NCBI GenBank assembly: GCA_020846935.1
Contig: JADLCY010000006.1
Location: 241,724 to 305,723 of the forward strand
From: Gemmatimonadaceae bacterium
GTDB lineage: Bacteria; Gemmatimonadota; Gemmatimonadetes; Gemmatimonadales; Gemmatimonadaceae
Length of the DNA stretch: 64,000 nt
Reading direction: 5' to 3'
Part shown: piece by piece, positions 39,524-48,534 of the stretch
How the letters are laid out: each line of letters begins with the position of its first letter
Position numbering within the stretch: the stretch's first letter is position 1
Translations under genes and position numbers: made by a program
The notes under the pieces: model-generated
Databases searched by the model: none
Told to the model about the DNA's origin: nothing
Seen by the model: the letters and a program-made list of their open reading frames with translations, nothing else

Positions 39524-40779
39524 CGCAGCCGACGCAGGTGTTCGTGAATGCCGCGCAGGTGGTCACCTGTGCCGGACCGCCACGCGCCAGGCGCGGGCGC
39601 GAACTTGGCGACGCGGCCGTGCGCGCCGGCGTGGCCGTCGCAACGCGCGAGGGGCGCATCACGGCGATCGGCGATGGCGACGCGGTCCGACGCACGCATC
39701 CCGAGGCGGAAGTCATCGACTGCCAGGGCGGCGTGCTGATGCCAGGGCTGGTGGATTCGCACACCCACGCGATCTTCGGCAAGCCGCGCTACGAGGAGCA
39801 GGAGATGCGCGCCGCCGGCAAGGACTACATGGCCATTGCCGCCGCGGGAGGCGGCATCCACAGTTCGGTCCGCGACCTGCGCACCCGTACAGAAGACGAC
39901 CTCGTGGCGCTGGCCCTGCCTCGCCTGGCGCGGCTCGCGGCCCACGGCACGACCACGGTCGAGGTGAAATCGGGTTACGGCCTGACCCTCGACGACGAAC
40001 TCAAGACGCTCCGCGCCATCCGGCGGCTGACGACGCTCCAGCCGATGCGGCTCGTGCCCACATTCCTCGGCGCGCACGAGATCCCGATGGAGGCGCGCGC
40101 GACGCCCAGCGGACGCCGAGACTACGTCGACCTCGTCGTGAACCAGATGATCCCGCGCGTGCGCGATGAGCGGCTGGCCGCTTTCGCCGACGTGTTCTGC
40201 GAGCCCGGTGTGTTCACCGTCGAGGAGTCGAGGGAGATCCTGGTGGCGGCGCGCGCGGCGGGTCTCGGCCTCAAGCTGCACGCCGATGAGCTCAAGCCGG
40301 CCGGCGGTGCGGAACTCGCCGTGGAGCTGGCCGCCACCTCCGCCGACCACCTCGCCGCGATCTCCGATGGCGGCATTGCTGCGCTGGCCGCCGCTCCCAC
40401 CGTGGCCACCCTCCTTCCCGGGACCATGCTGTTCCTCGGCAAGGAGCGTCAGGCGCCCGCGCGACGACTCGTGGAAGCCGGAGCCGCGATCGCGCTCGCG
40501 ACCGACTTCAATCCCGGCACATCCCCCACGCCCAATTTCCCCCTCGTCCTGTCGCTCGGCGTGAGCAGTCTCCGCCTCAGCGTGGCCGAAGCGATTGTGG
40601 CTTCGACGGTTAACGGAGCCGCGGCGCTGGGCCTGGCCGCGGAGACCGGCCAACTCGACATCGGGTTCTCCGCGGACCTCGCCCTGTTTGATGTCGAAGA
40701 CATCCGCGAGATCCCCTACTGGTACGGCGACCGGAGGTGCCGGCGCTCGTGGGTCCGGGGGGTCGAAGTCGCCGCCTGA
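39520..40779 (+). CDS. hutI: Imidazolonepropionase
   Basis: HutI (419 residues) hydrolyses imidazolone propionate to formiminoglutamate. The amidohydrolase metal motif is GLVDSHTHAIFGKPRYEEQEMRAAGKDYMAIAAAGGGIHSSV. EVKSGYGLTLDDELKTLRAIRRL, KLHADELKPAGGAELA, AATSADHLAAIS and ATDFNPGTSPTPNFPLVLSLG follow in order. GTG at 39520 is chosen; the frame is open further upstream within the radical SAM gene. No hutG or hutF follows, so the next step is encoded elsewhere. Confidence 0.98.
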   Translation: MTQPTQVFVNAAQVVTCAGPPRARRGRELGDAAVRAGVAVATREGRITAIGDGDAVRRTHPEAEVIDCQGGVLMPGLVDSHTHAIFGKPRYEEQEMRAAGKDYMAIAAAGGGIHSSVRDLRTRTEDDLVALALPRLARLAAHGTTTVEVKSGYGLTLDDELKTLRAIRRLTTLQPMRLVPTFLGAHEIPMEARATPSGRRDYVDLVVNQMIPRVRDERLAAFADVFCEPGVFTVEESREILVAARAAGLGLKLHADELKPAGGAELAVELAATSADHLAAISDGGIAALAAAPTVATLLPGTMLFLGKERQAPARRLVEAGAAIALATDFNPGTSPTPNFPLVLSLGVSSLRLSVAEAIVASTVNGAAALGLAAETGQLDIGFSADLALFDVEDIREIPYWYGDRRCRRSWVRGVEVAA

Positions 40780-40807
40780 CGCCGTCGGGCCTTCCGGCCG
40801 CGTCAGG
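40775..40807 (+). terminator. Hairpin overlapping the hutI stop
   Basis: CCTGACGC and GCGTCAGG form the outer stem, with an inner GGGCC/GGCC stem and a TTCC loop. It overlaps the hutI TGA and lies at the operon end. No T-run follows. A second small palindrome, GTGCC-gtca-GGCAC, occurs just after it. Confidence 0.4.
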
Positions 40808-40863
40808 CAATTCGTGCCGTCAGGCACCCCGCATGCGTCATAAAGTCGGGTTCAGGGAGACGC

Positions 40864-43800
40864 ATGTCGAGCACACACCTGACAAAGCTCAAACGAAAAG
40901 CGACGGAACTCGAACAGAAGAAGCAGTTCGAGAAGGCGCTTGCACTGTACATCCAGGTCATCGAGGAAGCCGGGCGCGACCTCGATGATGCGGACTTGCA
41001 GTTGTTCAACCGTGTCGGCGATCTGCTGATGCGGCAGGGCAATGCGTCCGAGGCCCTCGTCTACTACGAGAAGGCCGTCGACATGTATGCGGAGCGCGGC
41101 TTTCTGAACAACGCCATCGCGCTCTGCAACAAGATCCTGCGTCAGTCGCCGGCGCGAACCGCGGTCTACTACAAGCTCGGCAAGATCAGCGCGAGCAAGG
41201 GGTTCAAGGCCGACGCGCGCAAGAACTTCCTCGAGTACGCCGATCGCATGCAGAAGGGCGGCAACCTCGATGAAGCGTTCCGCGCGCTCAAGGAGTTTGC
41301 GGACCTCTGCCCTGATCAGGACGACATCCGCCTGATGCTGGCGGAGATGCTCACGAAGGAGAATCGCAAGCCCGAGGCGCTCGAGCAGCTCGAGCAGCTC
41401 TACGCAAAGCTCGATGCCGAGGGCCGGGCCGCGGAAGCGCGCGCCACGATGGACCGCATCAAGGCCATCGACCCCGAACTCACGCCGCGCAGCACGGGTG
41501 CCTGGCAGGCGCAGAAGAGCAACGACCTCGTCTTCCTCGATCTCGGTGAATCGGAGTACCGGGCCGCGCGCGCCGGGACGCCGGACACGGTGACGCCCGC
41601 CGCATCGGTCCCCGTCGTGGAAGGCCTCGACGTCGGCAACGTGGGTGCCCTGCAAGGTCTCACGATCACGTTCCTGCCTGACGAGAACGAGACCGAACAC
41701 GAAGCCGCCAACGCGGAACCTGTTTCCGCCGTCGACGGGCTCGACGTGATCACGCCGTCCGTGGACGCCGACGGCAGCCTTGGCGCCCTGGCGGAGCTCG
41801 AGACGACTGAGGCCCTCACGCCGCGCGAGGTACCGCTCGTCCCCGAGCTCGCGATCGACCAGGCGGAGTTCGTCGCCTCCGACGAGGTGGTGCCACCGCT
41901 CGAAGGACTCGCCAATTCCGTCGTCACCCTCACCGGTGCGCATCCAAGCCTCGCGCCGCTGATCGAGGCGCCGCCGCTCTCGGGTGAAGAGTTCGGCGCG
42001 TTGCACCTCGCGGCCTCTCACGACGGTGCCGACGACACCCCGCGACCGCACGATCTCTCGATCGCCTCGTCGCTCCCGCTGCAGGCCGGACCGATGATCG
42101 TGACCCCGACGTCGTCGCCGGACACGTCGGATCCGGGCCCTGGACTGCTCGAAGTGACCCCGGATGCCTGGGTGCATGCCGCCCTTGGCTCGCGACGCGA
42201 CGACCTCTCGCTCGACCGGCTGCTCACTCCGCTCGAGAACATGGTGATCCCGGAGGTCCCCGCGCTGGCGGAACTGGATCTTCCGCTGACGCTCGAGAGC
42301 GGTGCTCCACAGGGCACTGCGGGACTGCTCGACTTCGAGCTTCCCGAATCGAGCGGTGAGTATGTGCGCCCGCAGACCGCGGACCTCGATTTGCAGCTGG
42401 GCGATGCGGCGCCGGATGCGCTCGAAAGCGACGTTGATGGTTTGGCGTCGGGACGTTCAACTGAGCACGTCGTTCCGGATGAAGGGTGGGCAGAGACCGG
42501 TGACGAGGCCGCCGAAGACGTGCCGGTCACCGCGGAGCACCAACTGCCCGAGGAGACGTGGCGCGAAACCGCAGCACTTCAGGAGCAAGCGTCAGGGCAT
42601 TGGCCTGCGGCGCCCGAGGTGGACGCGAGTGAGACTGACGCAAGTGAGTCGGACGCGGCTGAGGTCGAGGCGAGTGAGACGTACCCAGGTGCGACCGACG
42701 CGACTGAGGCCGAGGCGAGTGAGGTCGACGCCGGTCAGGCCGAGGCAGATGAGGCTGGGGCGGTCCCTGTGGTCGACGCCGAGCGGCACGCGCCCGCCGC
42801 CGGGATGTCGGAGGCCGCGCCCGAGCGCATCGGGCCTAACGAGTCCGAGCCGACGGTCGAACCCGTGGTCGAGCCGACGCGCAGCATCAACCCCGGCTGG
42901 GACGCCGAAGCGCTGTTGTCGCCGGAGTTCGCTCTGGAAGCATCGGGTGGCGAGACGCCGCCCCCGGCCTCGGCACTCGATACCGCATCGCTGCGGGCCG
43001 AGGTCGATGACCGCCTCCAGGGTGCATCCGATCCGGCCGCTGCACCCGAAGTGTCCTCGTCGGAGTCGGTGCGTGCGGCCTTTGACGAGGCCCGCGTCGA
43101 ACTTCCGATGATCGAGATGGAGTCGGCGGCCTACGACGAGCCGCCCGCCGCGCCCGCCGCCGACTTCGCGGTGCCTGATGCCGGGATCGACGAGCTGCTT
43201 GCCGTGCCGCCGTCATTCGGCGACGGCCAGGAGGCCACCGGCTTTGATCCGGCGCCGCTCGACCTGAATCCCGGGAGCACCGCCGACGATTGGGACGCGC
43301 CCGAGGTGCTCATCGACGGCGAATGGCGTGATGAACACGTCGGCGACCTGGTATCGGGCGAGGTGTTCGTGGTCGGTGAGCGCCGGAGCCTGGAGAATCC
43401 GCCGCGGCCGGCCTTCGACGATCTCGCCGCCGCCATGCTGTACGACGGCGATGCCCAGCGCGATCGGGCCACGTCTGCCGACAACGGGCACTCAGAGGCG
43501 TCCCGCAGTACGCTGTCCTTTGGTGGCACCGAAGCCCAGCTGCGCCGCCGCCTCGAGCTGGCGCCCGGCGATGCCGCCATCCGGCGTCAGCTGGGCGAGG
43601 CGTTGCTCGACATCGGCCAGCGTGAAGAAGGGTTGAACGAGCTGGAGCACGCCGTCGTTCACTATGAGGGTCGCAACGATCTCGCGTCCGCGCGCGACAT
43701 CGTGGACGTGATCCTGCGCGTGGTGCCGCTCTCTGTCCGCCATCACCAGAAGCGCGTCGAGTACGCGGTGCGTTCGAGCGATCGGCCGCGCCTGATCGAA

Positions 43801-44880
43801 GCCTACACGGAGCTTGCTGACTCGCTGTTTCGCTGTGGGGAGCCCGACAAGGCGAGAGTGGTGTACTCCCGCGTGCTCGAACTCTCTCCGTCCAGCGAGC
43901 GCGCGCGCTTTGCGCTCAGCATGCTGTCGGACGATGCCGGGGCGCCGCGCAGCAGCGACGACATCCCGGTGATCGAGACCGGCATCCTGCGCGGGGCGCC
44001 GTCGCTCACGATGGCGACGCTCACTCCCGAAGCGCTCGACGCGCTCACGGCCCACGACATCGCACCGGCCGCCGAGCTTCCCTACATCGAAGATGCAGCG
44101 CCGGCCGGAGCAGGAACACCCGACGCTCGGGACGGTGCTGACGCGGCCGCGGGCATCGAGCCGCTTGCCACGATCGAGGCGGCGCAGGCCGAACTGCGCG
44201 CGGCGGAGCCATCCGCTGGCGACCCGCTCGACGACGAGGTGGCCGAGGCCTTCGCGACTCCCGCGGCCCGGGAAGCGGATCGCCGCAGCGTGGAACTGCG
44301 CGCCGTCGAAGACTGGGCGACCGAACAACCGACCTCCGCCGCCCCGGGTGGTGACTTCGTCGACCTGGGGGACTGGCTGCGCGATGACGCGGCAGTCAAG
44401 TCCACGCGCATGGTCGCGCGTGACGTGGCGCCGACGGGTGACGAATCGGCCGACTTCGCGGAAATGCTCCACCGCTTCAAGCAGGGGCTCGCCGCCAACG
44501 TCGAGGACGAGGACTTCGCGTCCCACTACGACCTCGGCGTCGCCTTCAAGGAGATGGGGCTCGTCGACGAGGCAATCGCACAGTTCCAGAAGTCGCTGCG
44601 TGGCAAAGAGCACCGGGTTCGCTCGTATGAAGCGCTCGGCCAGTGCTTCGTGGAACAGGGCCAGCATCAGGTGGCCCTCGCCCTGCTGCAGCGGGCCGCG
44701 GAGACGCCGGGAACCGATGATCAGGAGCTGGTGGGTGTGCTGTACCTCCTCGGATTCGCGTGCGAGTCCGTGGGGCGCCAGGACGACGCAGTGCGTTATT
44801 ATCAACGCGTGTTCGCGGTGGACATCCGCTTCCGCGATGTCACGCACCGTCTGGCGTCCCTGGCACGCAACCCGAAGTGA
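40864..44880 (+). CDS. Long TPR protein with an acidic low-complexity middle
   Basis: A 1338-residue protein with no recognised catalytic domain and no signal peptide. The N-terminus (1-200) is a TPR array: KKQFEKALALYIQVIEEAGRDLDDADLQLFNRVGDLLMRQGNASEALVYYEKAVDMY and AVYYKLGKISASKGFKADARKNFLEYADRM. Residues 220-870 are Ala/Glu/Asp/Pro-rich and probably disordered, including short tandem repeats. TPRs resume at about 880-1030 (RRRLELAPGDAAIRRQLGEALLDIGQREEGLNELEHAV) and at 1200-1335 (EDFASHYDLGVAFKEMGLVDEAIAQFQKSL, FVEQGQHQVALALLQRAAETPG). It is likely a cytoplasmic scaffold. The architecture recalls the TPR protein at 48535. Shine-Dalgarno AGGGAG; four-base overlap with the prenyl synthase. 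Confidence 0.85.
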   Translation: MSSTHLTKLKRKATELEQKKQFEKALALYIQVIEEAGRDLDDADLQLFNRVGDLLMRQGNASEALVYYEKAVDMYAERGFLNNAIALCNKILRQSPARTAVYYKLGKISASKGFKADARKNFLEYADRMQKGGNLDEAFRALKEFADLCPDQDDIRLMLAEMLTKENRKPEALEQLEQLYAKLDAEGRAAEARATMDRIKAIDPELTPRSTGAWQAQKSNDLVFLDLGESEYRAARAGTPDTVTPAASVPVVEGLDVGNVGALQGLTITFLPDENETEHEAANAEPVSAVDGLDVITPSVDADGSLGALAELETTEALTPREVPLVPELAIDQAEFVASDEVVPPLEGLANSVVTLTGAHPSLAPLIEAPPLSGEEFGALHLAASHDGADDTPRPHDLSIASSLPLQAGPMIVTPTSSPDTSDPGPGLLEVTPDAWVHAALGSRRDDLSLDRLLTPLENMVIPEVPALAELDLPLTLESGAPQGTAGLLDFELPESSGEYVRPQTADLDLQLGDAAPDALESDVDGLASGRSTEHVVPDEGWAETGDEAAEDVPVTAEHQLPEETWRETAALQEQASGHWPAAPEVDASETDASESDAAEVEASETYPGATDATEAEASEVDAGQAEADEAGAVPVVDAERHAPAAGMSEAAPERIGPNESEPTVEPVVEPTRSINPGWDAEALLSPEFALEASGGETPPPASALDTASLRAEVDDRLQGASDPAAAPEVSSSESVRAAFDEARVELPMIEMESAAYDEPPAAPAADFAVPDAGIDELLAVPPSFGDGQEATGFDPAPLDLNPGSTADDWDAPEVLIDGEWRDEHVGDLVSGEVFVVGERRSLENPPRPAFDDLAAAMLYDGDAQRDRATSADNGHSEASRSTLSFGGTEAQLRRRLELAPGDAAIRRQLGEALLDIGQREEGLNELEHAVVHYEGRNDLASARDIVDVILRVVPLSVRHHQKRVEYAVRSSDRPRLIEAYTELADSLFRCGEPDKARVVYSRVLELSPSSERARFALSMLSDDAGAPRSSDDIPVIETGILRGAPSLTMATLTPEALDALTAHDIAPAAELPYIEDAAPAGAGTPDARDGADAAAGIEPLATIEAAQAELRAAEPSAGDPLDDEVAEAFATPAAREADRRSVELRAVEDWATEQPTSAAPGGDFVDLGDWLRDDAAVKSTRMVARDVAPTGDESADFAEMLHRFKQGLAANVEDEDFASHYDLGVAFKEMGLVDEAIAQFQKSLRGKEHRVRSYEALGQCFVEQGQHQVALALLQRAAETPGTDDQELVGVLYLLGFACESVGRQDDAVRYYQRVFAVDIRFRDVTHRLASLARNPK
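42619..42765 (+). repeat. Short acidic tandem repeats within the TPR gene
   Basis: Degenerate 12- to 15-base units encode variants of D/E-A-S-E-x-D/E, for example DASETDASESDAAEVEASE and ATEAEASEVDAGQAEADE. The DNA units share GACGCGAGTGAG-like cores. Such arrays vary in copy number easily. Confidence 0.7.
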
Positions 44881-45875
44881 CCCTCAAGACACGAAACGCG
44901 GCCTCTCCCTCCCTGAAGGACATCCAGGCGCCGGTCGCCGGGGCCCTCGCGCGCGTGCACGAGGAGATGTGGCGCATCGTCGCGGTCGACAGCGAGTTTT
45001 TCCGCGGCGTCAACCAGCACCTCATGCTCATGAAGGGCAAGATGGTGCGCCCGACGCTGATGCTCCTCTCCAGCGAGACCGCGGGAGCCGCCGAGCCACG
45101 CGTGGCGTCGTATGCCGCCGTGATCGAGTTGATCCACCTCGCCACACTCGTGCACGACGACGCCGTCGACCACTCGGCGCTGCGCCGCGGCATGCCCACG
45201 GTCAATGCGCTGTTTACCCACGAGGTCGCCGTTATCGCGGGCGACTTCCTCTACTCACGTGCCGTCCAGGAACTGGTTCGACTGGGTGACCTCGAGGCAC
45301 TCCGCGTCTTCGCCAACGCTTCGAACGAACTCACCGTCGGCGAAATGCGGCAGCTTGGCGCGCTCAACGCGCTCGCGTTCTCCGAAGCCGATTACGAGTT
45401 CCTCATCAAATGCAAGACGGCCGCGCTGTTCAAGGCCTCGTGCGAGGTCGGCGCACTATGCGGCGCCCCGGATCATCGCCAAGCGCTTTCGACCTTTGGT
45501 GAGCGCCTCGGCATGGCGTTCCAGGTCGCCGACGACCTCCTGGACTACACGGCCGTGGCGGCCACCACCGGCAAGCCCACGGGGCTCGACCTCAAGGAAC
45601 ACAAGGTCACCCTGCCGCTGATCCACGCGCTGCGGAGCATCAGCCCCGCCGGCCTCCGCGTCGTCGAGGCCCTGTTTGCCAACCCGGACCCGACCGGCGA
45701 CCAGATCGCCGCGGTCGTCGAGGTCGTGCAGGAGGCCGGTGGGCTCGACTATGCGCGTATCCGCGGCGAGGAGTTTCTGGGTCAGGCCGAGGAGGCCCTC
45801 ACGTCCCTGCCGGACACCCCGGCTCGGCAAGCCCTGCACGACGCCATGGTGTACGTCATGGAGCGGAGTTCCTGA
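44877..45875 (+). CDS. ispB: Long-chain polyprenyl diphosphate synthase
   Basis: A 332-residue trans-isoprenyl diphosphate synthase that elongates prenyl chains, probably for a quinone side chain. First Asp-rich motif LVHDDAVDHSALRRGMPT (DDxxD) near residue 84; second motif FQVADDLLDYTA. GKMVRPTLMLLS and TLPLIHAL are conserved. Product length cannot be set by reading; octaprenyl or heptaprenyl synthase is likely. GTG at 44877 gives a four-base overlap with the TPR gene. The next gene starts on its last base. Confidence 0.9.
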   Translation: MTLKTRNAASPSLKDIQAPVAGALARVHEEMWRIVAVDSEFFRGVNQHLMLMKGKMVRPTLMLLSSETAGAAEPRVASYAAVIELIHLATLVHDDAVDHSALRRGMPTVNALFTHEVAVIAGDFLYSRAVQELVRLGDLEALRVFANASNELTVGEMRQLGALNALAFSEADYEFLIKCKTAALFKASCEVGALCGAPDHRQALSTFGERLGMAFQVADDLLDYTAVAATTGKPTGLDLKEHKVTLPLIHALRSISPAGLRVVEALFANPDPTGDQIAAVVEVVQEAGGLDYARIRGEEFLGQAEEALTSLPDTPARQALHDAMVYVMERSS

Positions 45876-46153
45876 TGGCCAAGGCGCCCGGCAACCGTCG
45901 CCCCCTCTACCACGGAATCGTCCTGGCGGTCGGATTCGCCGTCGGCGGGTTCCTGACCCATTTCTCCCGGAAGTTCCTCCCGGTGGGGGCCGTCAAGGAG
46001 TTTCTCACGACCGGTGTCACCCCCTCGATCGGGCCCTTGAACATCGACCTCGTTATCTTGAACTTCACACTGGGTCCCGTAGCGCTCGATGTGTCGCTTT
46101 TGAGCCTGGTCGGGGTACTGCTGGCGTACCTCATCGCACGATCGCTTTTCTAA
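45875..46153 (+). CDS. Small membrane protein, DUF4321-like
   Basis: A 92-residue protein with an N-terminal hydrophobic helix (IVLAVGFAVGGFLTHF, about residues 15-30) and a C-terminal one (SLLSLVGVLLAYLIARSLF). The segment GPLNIDLVILNFTLGPVALDVSLLSLVGVLLAYL resembles the DUF4321 family as I remember it; the function of that family is unknown. It overlaps the prenyl synthase stop by one base and is nine bases before tatA, so it may belong to the Tat or quinone context. Confidence 0.75.
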   Translation: MAKAPGNRRPLYHGIVLAVGFAVGGFLTHFSRKFLPVGAVKEFLTTGVTPSIGPLNIDLVILNFTLGPVALDVSLLSLVGVLLAYLIARSLF

Positions 46154-46162
46154 GGAGCACCT

Positions 46163-46414
46163 ATGAATTTCGGGAACCTTGGCTTCATGGAAATCCTGCT
46201 GATCCTCGTGGTCGTGCTGCTGCTGTTCGGCGCTCGGCGCCTCCCGGAGATCGGAGCCTCGTTCGGCAAGAGCATCCGGGAGTTCAAGCGCGGAATCTCC
46301 GACGCCAACAGCTCGATCAAGGAAGAGTACCGGGACTCGCTGCCGCGCAATCCAGCCGAGCCCGTCCGCCAGGACGAAGAGGCCCGGCCAGAGCCAAAGC
46401 GGCTGATTACCTGA
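46163..46414 (+). CDS. tatA: Twin-arginine translocase subunit TatA
   Basis: An 83-residue TatA/E protein. N-terminal membrane helix FMEILLILVVVLLLFGARRLPEIGASFGKSIREFKRGI shows the hallmark FGxxRLPEIG hinge and amphipathic helix. The tail is charged. TatA oligomers form the translocation site with TatC, whose gene is 14 kb upstream. A Shine-Dalgarno (AAGGAG) lies upstream. A bidirectional terminator follows. Confidence 0.96.
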   Translation: MNFGNLGFMEILLILVVVLLLFGARRLPEIGASFGKSIREFKRGISDANSSIKEEYRDSLPRNPAEPVRQDEEARPEPKRLIT

Positions 46415-46430
46415 GCCGTCGGGCAAGAAA

Positions 46431-46472
46431 CAGAGGGGCGCCGACCAGAAGTCGGCGCCCCTCTGTTTTCTT
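46431..46472 (+). terminator. Strong bidirectional intrinsic terminator
   Basis: A perfect 15-bp stem (CAGAGGGGCGCCGAC, loop CAGAA, then its complement) is followed by TTTTCTT on the plus strand and preceded by AAGAAA, which gives a T-rich run on the minus strand. It sits between the convergent tatA and ppiD genes and should stop both. Confidence 0.93.
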
Positions 46473-46488
46473 CCAGACCCTTCGACGG

Positions 46489-48339
46489 TCAGGGCGTGGT
46501 CTGGGCGCGCGCGGCCGCGTTCAGCTCCCGGCGGTGATCCTCGACCTTGGCGGACTTCCGGATCTCGCTCAGGAACGTGCGCACGCGCAGCTGCTGGATG
46601 GCGGCAATCGCATCGCGACGTTGCGTGTCCTTCTGACCAACCCAGGCCGCGCTGTCCGCGCTGACCTTGCTGTCGACGCGGAGGACCACAACGCCCTGAT
46701 CGGTGACGACCGGCGTACTCACGGCACCCACCGGGAGCGCGAACGACGCGCCGATGGCTTCGTTGAAGCGGCCAAGTCCGGGGACGAACTGCGGCCGCGT
46801 GAACACCTCGGATGTCGTGACGGTCATGTCCGCCGCCCTGGCTGCGGCTTCGAGACCTCCGGCAGCAGCCACACCATTCGCGAACGCGGTCGCGCGCGGC
46901 AGGAGCGATTCCGCCTTCTTTCGGCCGATGAGAATGCGGCGGATGTCAGCCTTGGCGTCGTTGAATGATGGGACGCCGCCGAGCACCAGGGTGTCCAGCC
47001 GGGCAATCGCGTAGAGATCTTCCGAGTCGTACAGGTCGGAGATCTCCCCCACCTTGGCGCCAGTGAACGCCCACGCCGAAACGCTGGGGATGGGCCGACC
47101 GAGCGCGCTCATCGCGATGTCGTTCTCGAACGCGGTGACATGCTGGACTTCGAGGCCCAGCACCTTGGCCGCGCTATCCAATCGCGATGGCTGCTCGGCG
47201 TTCGCGGCAATTCGGGACAGCGAATCGGCCCGACGATCGGTGCGGACTGCGCTGGAATCGCTCTGCCCGATGCGCAGCAGGATGTGGCGCACGCTGAGCG
47301 TGTCGCCGCCGAACTGCGCATCCTTTCGGATGAGGTGGTAGCCAAACTGCGTGAGGACCGGCTGCGACAGCTCGCCGACCTTGAGCCCCTTGGCGGTCGA
47401 GGCAAACGGCTCCACGAAGTCGGCTGCCACTCGCCGACCCATGTCGCCACCCTGCGTTCCCGACGTCGTGTCCGCGCTCTCGCGCCGCGCCACGTCTTCG
47501 AACTTCGAGGTGCCGCTCGCGATCTCCTGTCGAATCGCCTGGACGCGGGCAAGGGCGGCCGCCGAATCGGCCGCGTTCACCGCGCGAGGAACCACCAGCA
47601 CCGACAGCACCGCGCGACCCGGACGCTCCAGCGCGCTCTTGTTCTTGTCGTAGTAGGCGCGCAGCTCTGCGTCGCCGATGGTGACGGCCGAATCCGTGAC
47701 TGCCGCTGCGTCGAATTGGACGAAGCTCACCTTCACGGAATCGTGCTGGTCGCGATAGTTCGCCCAGAGCTTCGCGTCAGAAACGAAGACGTCGCCTGCC
47801 AGCTGATCGAACAGCTTGGCCTTGGGGATCTCGGACCGATAGTACGACTCGAGGGAGAGCAGGAGCCCTTGCTGGCGGGCGGCGGCCGACGAGAGCAGCC
47901 GGCGATACTTGGCCACGTCAAAGCGGCCATCCGTCTGCAACTCCGGGTTCTGCATCATTTCGGGGGGCGGGCTCTGCTGCGCCGCCTCCCGGATCTCCTC
48001 GTCGGAGACGCGGATCCCGCGCTTCCGGTACTCCTGCTCCAGCAGGACGCTGCCCACGAGTTGCTCGAAGGCCTGGTCCTCGATGCGTTGGCGCTCGTCG
48101 AGCGTCAGTCCCCGGCCCGTGTTGCGCTCCTCGGTCTGGGCGAGCTGGTTGGAGAGGTTCTGCCAGGTCATCCACGAGACGTCGGTCCCGTTGACCTCGG
48201 CAACCGCGGTCGAGTTGGTGATCTGGGGCCCGCCCATGCCGAGGAGCCCGGACGTGTCGGCGAGCAGGAAGCCGACGACAAAGAACACGAAAACGATGGC
48301 CCAGATGACGAGCGACTTGCTCCGCAACTGTTGCAGCAC
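46489..48339 (-). CDS. ppiD: Membrane-anchored peptidyl-prolyl isomerase (PpiD/SurA type)
   Basis: A 616-residue periplasmic folding factor. One N-terminal membrane helix (SLVIWAIVFVFFVVGFLLA, residues 9-27) anchors it. A SurA-N-like chaperone region follows (LTLDERQRIEDQAFEQLVGSVLLEQEYRKRGIRVSDEEI). The parvulin domain is about residues 240-345: ALARVQAIRQEIASGTSKFEDVARRESADTTSGTQGGDMGRR and LSQPVLTQFGYHLIRKD. A second degenerate rotamase-like region follows. PpiD assists outer-membrane protein folding near the Sec exit. GTG start with CAGGAG upstream; a candidate promoter lies 67-95 bases upstream. Confidence 0.9.
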   Translation of the reverse strand: MLQQLRSKSLVIWAIVFVFFVVGFLLADTSGLLGMGGPQITNSTAVAEVNGTDVSWMTWQNLSNQLAQTEERNTGRGLTLDERQRIEDQAFEQLVGSVLLEQEYRKRGIRVSDEEIREAAQQSPPPEMMQNPELQTDGRFDVAKYRRLLSSAAARQQGLLLSLESYYRSEIPKAKLFDQLAGDVFVSDAKLWANYRDQHDSVKVSFVQFDAAAVTDSAVTIGDAELRAYYDKNKSALERPGRAVLSVLVVPRAVNAADSAAALARVQAIRQEIASGTSKFEDVARRESADTTSGTQGGDMGRRVAADFVEPFASTAKGLKVGELSQPVLTQFGYHLIRKDAQFGGDTLSVRHILLRIGQSDSSAVRTDRRADSLSRIAANAEQPSRLDSAAKVLGLEVQHVTAFENDIAMSALGRPIPSVSAWAFTGAKVGEISDLYDSEDLYAIARLDTLVLGGVPSFNDAKADIRRILIGRKKAESLLPRATAFANGVAAAGGLEAAARAADMTVTTSEVFTRPQFVPGLGRFNEAIGASFALPVGAVSTPVVTDQGVVVLRVDSKVSADSAAWVGQKDTQRRDAIAAIQQLRVRTFLSEIRKSAKVEDHRRELNAAARAQTTP

Positions 48340-48405
48340 GTGCGGTGACTCCTGGAGATATCCGGCGAACGGGCGGGGGCGACCCGGGGGGTCGGGAACC
48401 GGGAA

Positions 48406-48434
48406 AGCTATTTGTGATCTGCGTCTAAAGGCAA
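48406..48434 (-). promoter_or_regulatory. Candidate sigma-70 type promoter for ppiD
   Basis: Reading the minus strand: TTGCCT (-35, 48434-48429), a 17-base spacer, ATAGCT (-10, 48411-48406). The start would be near 48399, giving a leader of about 60 bases with CAGGAG before the GTG. The same DNA read on the plus strand has GCTATTTG, so it could also serve the divergent TPR gene. Confidence 0.4.
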
Positions 48435-48534
48435 GTTACGGTGTCACTTCTGACGCCGTCGGTCGTCACGTAGCAGTAGAATTGAACCCGTACCAACGTT
48501 GCGCCGCTCAGGCGGCCTGACTCGAGGGCTTGGC

